From assembly GCF_023631325.1 (NCBI RefSeq), contig NZ_JALQDG010000003.1:186001-250000 (forward strand): 64,000 bases of DNA. The letters run 5' to 3'. The position numbers and the translations under genes were made by a program. Under the pieces are notes generated by a model. It searched no databases. It was not told where the DNA came from and saw only the letters and a program-made list of their open reading frames with translations. This stretch comes from Caballeronia sp. INDeC2 (GTDB taxonomy: Bacteria > Pseudomonadota > Gammaproteobacteria > Burkholderiales > Burkholderiaceae). Positions within the stretch are counted from its first letter, which is position 1; the number at the start of each line of letters is the position of its first letter. Shown piece by piece: positions 59,840-64,000 of this stretch.

Positions 59840-60295
59840 ATGAGCATCATCGATATCTCCGAGGTGAAACCCGGTTCGCACGTCACGCTTCATTACCGGC
59901 TCGCACTCGCCGACGGTGCCGACATCGTCAACACGTTCACGGACAAGCCCGCGACGCTCCTGCTCGGCGCAGGCCAGCTCGCGGAGCCGTTGGAAGAGAT
60001 TCTGCAGGGCCTGAAGGTCGGCCACCATTCGACCTTTCAGCTAACGCCCGATCAGGCGTTCGGGCCGCGCAATCCGGAACTCGTCCAGTGGGTGTCGCTC
60101 GCGACGTTGCGCGAAAACAGCATGATCGGCGAGGATTTTTCTCCCGGCGATCTCGTCGAATTCAACGCGCCGGGCGGCGGGCGTTACGCGGGCGTGCTGA
60201 AGGAAGTCGGCGAGACCGCTGCGCTGTTCGACTTCAATCACCCGCTCGCGGGCCAGGCGCTCGTCTTCGAAGTGAAAATCATCGGAATTCTGTAA
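59840..60295 (+). CDS. slpA: FKBP-type peptidyl-prolyl cis-trans isomerase, SlpA type
   Basis: 151 residues. FKBP domain with the insert-in-flap chaperone domain: [16 protein letters not shown] near 15-30, [20 protein letters not shown] (numbering approximate) and [14 protein letters not shown]. Cytoplasmic folding helper; in E. coli too it is encoded next to ispH. A TACAAT -10-like box (59718-59723) lies 115 bp upstream. Confidence 0.94.
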   Translation: MSIIDISEVKPGSHVTLHYRLALADGADIVNTFTDKPATLLLGAGQLAEPLEEILQGLKVGHHSTFQLTPDQAFGPRNPELVQWVSLATLRENSMIGEDFSPGDLVEFNAPGGGRYAGVLKEVGETAALFDFNHPLAGQALVFEVKIIGIL

Positions 60296-60297
60296 CC

Positions 60298-61260
60298 ATG
60301 ATTGAAAGCCTCAACGAAGTTCAGAACGATGTCGAAATCCTGCTCGCGCAGCCGCGCGGGTTCTGCGCGGGCGTCGATCGCGCGATCGAAATCGTCGAGC
60401 GCGCGATCAAGCTTTTCGGCGCGCCCATCTACGTGCGTCACGAGATCGTCCATAACGCCTATGTCGTCGCGGATTTGCGCAAGAAGGGCGCGATTTTCAT
60501 CGAAGAACTGTCCGACGTGCCCGAAGGCGCGACGCTGATCTTCAGTGCGCACGGCGTCTCGAAGGCGGTGCGCGGAGAGGCGGAAGCGCGCGGGCTGCGC
60601 GTGTTCGATGCGACCTGCCCGCTCGTGACCAAGGTCCACATGGAAGTCGCGAAGATGCGCCAGGAAGGCTTCGACATCGTGATGATCGGCCACAAGGGTC
60701 ATCCGGAAGTCGAAGGCACGATGGGTCAGTCGGGCGAGGGTATGCATCTCGTCGAGGATATCGACGACGTGCTGACGCTCGATCTGCCCGACCCGCGGCG
60801 CATTGCATACGTCACGCAGACGACGCTTTCCGTCGACGACGCCTCCGCGATCATCGACGCGCTCAAGGCAAAATACCCCGAAGTCAAGGAACCGAAGAAG
60901 CAGGACATTTGCTACGCGACACAGAACCGCCAGGACGCGGTGAAGTTCCTGGCGCCGCAATGCGATGTCGTTATCGTCGTCGGCAGCCCGAACAGCTCGA
61001 ATTCGAGCCGCCTGCGCGAAGTCGCCGAGAAGCGCGGCATTCCCGCCCATATGGTGGATTCGCCGACGCAGATCGATCCGCGCTGGGTCGAGGGCAAGAA
61101 GCGCATCGGCGTGACGGCGGGCGCATCGGCGCCGGAGGTGCTGGCTCAGGCCGTGATCGCACGCTTGCGCGAGCTCGGTGTGCGCAATGTGCGTTCGCTC
61201 GAAGGCATCGAGGAGACGATCTCGTTTCCGCTGCCGCGCGGGCTGTCGCTGCCGCAGTAA
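60298..61260 (+). CDS. ispH: 4-hydroxy-3-methylbut-2-enyl diphosphate reductase
   Basis: 320 residues. Last step of the MEP isoprenoid pathway, producing IPP and DMAPP. The iron-sulfur cysteines lie in [25 protein letters not shown] and [28 protein letters not shown] and [13 protein letters not shown] are other conserved blocks. Two bases after the isomerase stop. Followed by a terminator. Confidence 0.97.
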   Translation: MIESLNEVQNDVEILLAQPRGFCAGVDRAIEIVERAIKLFGAPIYVRHEIVHNAYVVADLRKKGAIFIEELSDVPEGATLIFSAHGVSKAVRGEAEARGLRVFDATCPLVTKVHMEVAKMRQEGFDIVMIGHKGHPEVEGTMGQSGEGMHLVEDIDDVLTLDLPDPRRIAYVTQTTLSVDDASAIIDALKAKYPEVKEPKKQDICYATQNRQDAVKFLAPQCDVVIVVGSPNSSNSSRLREVAEKRGIPAHMVDSPTQIDPRWVEGKKRIGVTAGASAPEVLAQAVIARLRELGVRNVRSLEGIEETISFPLPRGLSLPQ

Positions 61261-61278
61261 GTCAGGCAGTGTCTTCAG

Positions 61279-61309
61279 AAAAAAGCGCCTCCGGGCGCTT
61301 TTTTTTTCG
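61279..61309 (+). terminator. Rho-independent terminator of ispH
   Basis: Stem AAAGCGCC / GGCGCTTT with loop TCCG, then a run of T. Confidence 0.9.
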
Positions 61310-61598
61310 CCCGGCAACCACTTCGGTCCGCATGAACGGAACCCTTCGACAAGATGTGAAACGAAGCGTGAGCACCGTTATCGGGCATGCGCTGCTGTGG
61401 ACAATTTTTCAAATATCCTTAAGGGTTTCCCCGTAAATCCGATAAGCAAACGTAACCCTCGACCTTCGGCCGATTGAACCTGTTTTCAGTGTGGTGCAAC
61501 TGCTGCACAAAATCGGATCGCAACCCGGTTGCGCTTTTGCCGGAAAATCGTCGCAAAATGGTGGTTGCAATGCTGGAAAACCCCGCCACGCAAGAATA

Positions 61599-61626
61599 TT
61601 GCTCGTCTCATATTTAGCGTTACAAT
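61599..61626 (+). promoter_or_regulatory. Probable promoter of the livJ-like gene
   Basis: TTGCTC (61599-61604), 16 bp, TACAAT (61621-61626), 65 bp upstream of the binding-protein start. The remaining 290 bp of the gap to the left shows no gene. Confidence 0.45.
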
Positions 61627-61690
61627 GCGCGCGTCTTGAGGCCAGAAGGGTTCAGGACGACAGTTTTTAGAGGCGCAGGAGATCTATTTG

Positions 61691-62917
61691 ATGCGATTCA
61701 AGTTTGCTCATGCCGTGTCCATCGCGGCTGCGGTTGCAATGGCAACCGCATGCGGCAAGAAGGACGAAGGCGGGGCGAGCACGGCAGCGTCGGCTGCGAG
61801 TTCCGCGGCAGTGGCGGCTGCGTTCACGCCGGCTTCCGCGCCGGCGACCGAGGCCACCGTCGTGAAGATCGGTCATGTCGCGCCTCTGACGGGCCTCCAG
61901 GCTCACCTCGGCAAGGACAATGAAAATGGCGCGCGTCTCGCACTGGAAGAGATCAGCGCGCAGGGTTTGACGATCGACGGGCACTCCATCCGCCTCCTGC
62001 TCGACGGCCAGGATGATGCAGCCGATCCGCGCGTCGGCAGCGAAGCCGCGCAGAAGCTCGTCGACGATCACGTGATCGCGGTGATCGGTCACATGAACTC
62101 GGGCGTGTCGATCCCGGCGTCGAAAATCTACAGCGATGCGGGCATCGCGCAGATCTCGCCGTCGACGACGAACCCCGAGTACACGAAGCAAGGTTACAAG
62201 ACGACATTCCGCGTCGTGGCGACCGACACGCTGCAAGGCCCCGTGCTGGCCGGCTACGCGATGAAGACGCTGCACGCGAAGAAGGTCGTCGTGGTGGACG
62301 ATGCGAGCGCCTACGGCCGGGGACTGGCCGACGAGTTCGTGAAATCGGTGCAGGCCGGCGGCGTAAAGATCGCCGCGCGCGAGGCGACGAACGAGAAAGC
62401 CCGCAATTTCAAGGCGATTCTCACGAAGATCAGGCGCATCCAGCCGGACGTCGTGATGTACGGCGGCATGGACGTGACAGGCGGCCCGTTCGCCAAGGAA
62501 GCGGCGGCGCTCGGTATCAAGGCGAAGATCCTGGCGGGCGACGGCGTCTGCACCGGCAAGGTGGCCGAGCTCGCCGGCGACGCCGTGCAAAACATCATCT
62601 GCTCGGAGGCGGGACTCGCGCTTTCGAAGATGGACAAGGGAGCGGACTTCGAGAAGAAGTACGAAGCGCGCTTTCACACACCGGTGCAGATTTACGCGCC
62701 GTTCACGTATGACGCGATGTACGTGATCGTCGATGCAATGAAGCGTGCGAACTCCATCGAAGCGCCCAAAGTGCTCGCTGCGATTGCCACGACCGACTAC
62801 AACGGTCTGACGGGGCATATCGCATTCGACGACAAGGGCGATCTGAAGGCGGGGACGATCACGCTGTACGACTTCAAGGATAAGAAGAAGGACGTACTCG
62901 ACGTCGTCAAGCAGTAG
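61691..62917 (+). CDS. Branched-chain amino acid ABC transporter substrate-binding protein (LivJ/LivK type)
   Basis: 408 residues. Signal peptide ending AMATACGKKDEGG, a lipobox-like site, then an Ala-rich linker and a type I periplasmic binding fold (VVKIGHVAPLTGLQAHLGKD near 57-76, VIAVIGHMNSGVSIPASKIY near 134). Probably delivers leucine, isoleucine, valine or related amino acids to the LivH-containing transporter encoded next. AGGAG site nine bases before the ATG. Confidence 0.93.
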   Translation: MRFKFAHAVSIAAAVAMATACGKKDEGGASTAASAASSAAVAAAFTPASAPATEATVVKIGHVAPLTGLQAHLGKDNENGARLALEEISAQGLTIDGHSIRLLLDGQDDAADPRVGSEAAQKLVDDHVIAVIGHMNSGVSIPASKIYSDAGIAQISPSTTNPEYTKQGYKTTFRVVATDTLQGPVLAGYAMKTLHAKKVVVVDDASAYGRGLADEFVKSVQAGGVKIAAREATNEKARNFKAILTKIRRIQPDVVMYGGMDVTGGPFAKEAAALGIKAKILAGDGVCTGKVAELAGDAVQNIICSEAGLALSKMDKGADFEKKYEARFHTPVQIYAPFTYDAMYVIVDAMKRANSIEAPKVLAAIATTDYNGLTGHIAFDDKGDLKAGTITLYDFKDKKKDVLDVVKQ

Positions 62918-62926
62918 GCAGTCTGG

Positions 62927-62955
62927 CGGCGCCAGCTATCCGGCGGCGCCGTTTT
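62927..62955 (+). terminator. Hairpin between livJ-like gene and livH
   Basis: CGGCGCC / GGCGCCG stem with an 11-base loop and TTTT tail just after the binding-protein stop. It probably reduces read-through, giving more binding protein than permease. Confidence 0.6.
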
Positions 62956-63130
62956 CGTATCCGTCCGTGAAACGTTCGCAGCCTCATCCGGCGGCGGGCG
63001 GACGATCGGCGCTCAACCCTTACCGGTTTTTTAAAAAGTACGCGCAGTGCCGCTTCAGATTTCGCTTCCCACCGGTTTATCGGCCGGTGATAAAGGCGTT
63101 ATCGAATCGCACGGGGCTAAGGAGCTTTAA

Positions 63131-64000
63131 ATGGATATTTTCATCCAGCAGATCCTCAACGGTCTGGTGCTTGGCAGCGTCTACGCCATCATTGCACTGG
63201 GTTATACGATGGTGTACGGCATTCTCGGCATCATCAACTTCGCGCACGGCGACGTGCTGATGGTGGGCGCGATGGTTGCGCTCTCGGCCATCGGCGTCAT
63301 GCAGAATCACGTTCCCGGTTTGCCCGGGCCGATCATGCTGACGATCGCGCTCGTGATCGCCGCGGTCGTCTGCGCGCTCGTCGGCTACACGATCGAAAAA
63401 GTCGCGTACCGTCCGCTGCGTAAGGCACCACGTCTCGCGCCGCTGATCACCGCAATCGGCGTGTCGATCCTCTTGCAGACCATCGCGATGATGATCTGGG
63501 GCCGCAATCCGCTGGCGTTCCCGCAGCTTCTGCCGACCGATCCGATCAACGTGATCGCCGCCGACGAAACCCGTCCGGGCGCCGTGATCTCGATGACCGA
63601 AATCGTGATCATCGTCGTCGCGTTCCTCGTGATGGGCGGACTGCTGCTGCTCGTGCACAAGACCAAGCTCGGCCGCGCGATGCGCGCCATCGCCGAGAAT
63701 CCGGGCGTCGCGTCGCTGATGGGCGTGAACCCGAACTTCGTGATTTCCGCGACCTTCATGATCGGCTCGGCGTTGGCTGCCCTGGCCGGCGTGATGATCG
63801 CGTCGGAATACGGCAACGCGCACTTCTACATGGGCTTCATTCCCGGCCTGAAGGCGTTCACGGCGGCGGTGCTGGGCGGTATCGGCAACTTGGGCGGCGC
63901 GATGGTCGGCGGCGTTCTCCTCGGCCTTATCGAACAGTTGGGCGCCGGGTACATCGGCAACCTGACGGGCGGCGTCTTCGGTTCCAACTACCAGGACGTG
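63131..64000 (+). CDS. livH: Branched-chain amino acid ABC transporter permease LivH (3' end outside window)
   Basis: 290 codons are visible and the frame is still open. Starts MDIFIQQILNGLVLGSVYAI and continues with ALGYTMVYGILGIINFAHGD, the LivH hallmark, and the permease loop KLGRAMRAIAENPGVASLMG. Ribosome binding site AAGGAGC. Forms the membrane channel with LivM, which with livG and livF should follow to the right. Confidence 0.95.
   Translation, partial: MDIFIQQILNGLVLGSVYAIIALGYTMVYGILGIINFAHGDVLMVGAMVALSAIGVMQNHVPGLPGPIMLTIALVIAAVVCALVGYTIEKVAYRPLRKAPRLAPLITAIGVSILLQTIAMMIWGRNPLAFPQLLPTDPINVIAADETRPGAVISMTEIVIIVVAFLVMGGLLLLVHKTKLGRAMRAIAENPGVASLMGVNPNFVISATFMIGSALAALAGVMIASEYGNAHFYMGFIPGLKAFTAAVLGGIGNLGGAMVGGVLLGLIEQLGAGYIGNLTGGVFGSNYQDV

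Noticed and set aside
1..64000. CRISPR arrays, insertion sequences, prophage, rRNA and tRNA genes
   Set aside because: No regularly spaced repeats, no transposase or integrase-like proteins, and no structural RNA signatures were found on either strand by eye.

Overview
The window is GC-rich, densely coded DNA without rRNA, tRNA, insertion sequences or CRISPR arrays. The protein sequences and several gene neighbourhoods (icd / csp / clpS-clpA; purN divergent from ribF-ileS-lspA-coaBC-dut; nadA-nadC facing nadB; rpmB-rpmG-radC divergent from an FKBP isomerase and ispH) point to a beta-proteobacterium of the Burkholderiaceae, most likely a Paraburkholderia, Caballeronia or Burkholderia chromosome. 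This placement is from recognition, not from a database search.

Left third (1-21.3 kb), accessory metabolism and repair. After the 3' part of a MOSC-domain gene comes a minus-strand pentitol cassette (D-arabinitol dehydrogenase, xylulokinase, SorC-type regulator) with no transporter in view. A degenerate EAL-domain gene is divergent from hmgA-fahA (last steps of tyrosine/homogentisate breakdown). A stretch of about 0.9 kb with little coding signal leads to an MFS gene broken by a one-base frameshift and an intact DHA1-type MFS gene. Next is the ligase-associated DNA repair set: exonuclease, ATP-dependent ligase and Lhr-type helicase overlap by 4 bp each, and the phosphoesterase pdeM follows after two unrecognised small genes. 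A protein resembling plasmid fertility-inhibition factors and a LysR regulator close this part.

Middle (21.3-39.5 kb). Two tandem AspT-family transporters, an aldo/keto reductase and a Rap1a/Tai-like small secreted protein precede a four-gene dipeptide/oligopeptide ABC transporter operon whose two ATPase domains are fused. A cupin gene, a free-standing fusA (EF-G) with a GTG start, a DUF192 gene, a Lys/His-rich exported small protein, rluE, icd and a cold-shock gene follow.

Right (39.5-64 kb), mostly core genes: clpS-clpA (N-degron proteolysis), dut, a flavin-dependent monooxygenase, coaBC, lspA, ileS, ribF, purN with an rRNA methyltransferase paralogue and an MscS channel, a fatty acid desaturase, nadA-nadC against nadB (NAD from aspartate), ribosomal proteins L28/L33, radC, a SlpA-type peptidyl-prolyl isomerase, ispH, and the start of a branched-chain amino acid ABC system (livJ-like, then livH running off the edge).

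I found no convincing previously undescribed system. The observations most worth following are the repair operon with embedded unknown genes, the degenerate EAL protein, the broken MFS gene, the isolated fusA, and two genes (clpS, purN) whose promoter-like sequence lies so close to the start codon that their mRNAs may be leaderless.
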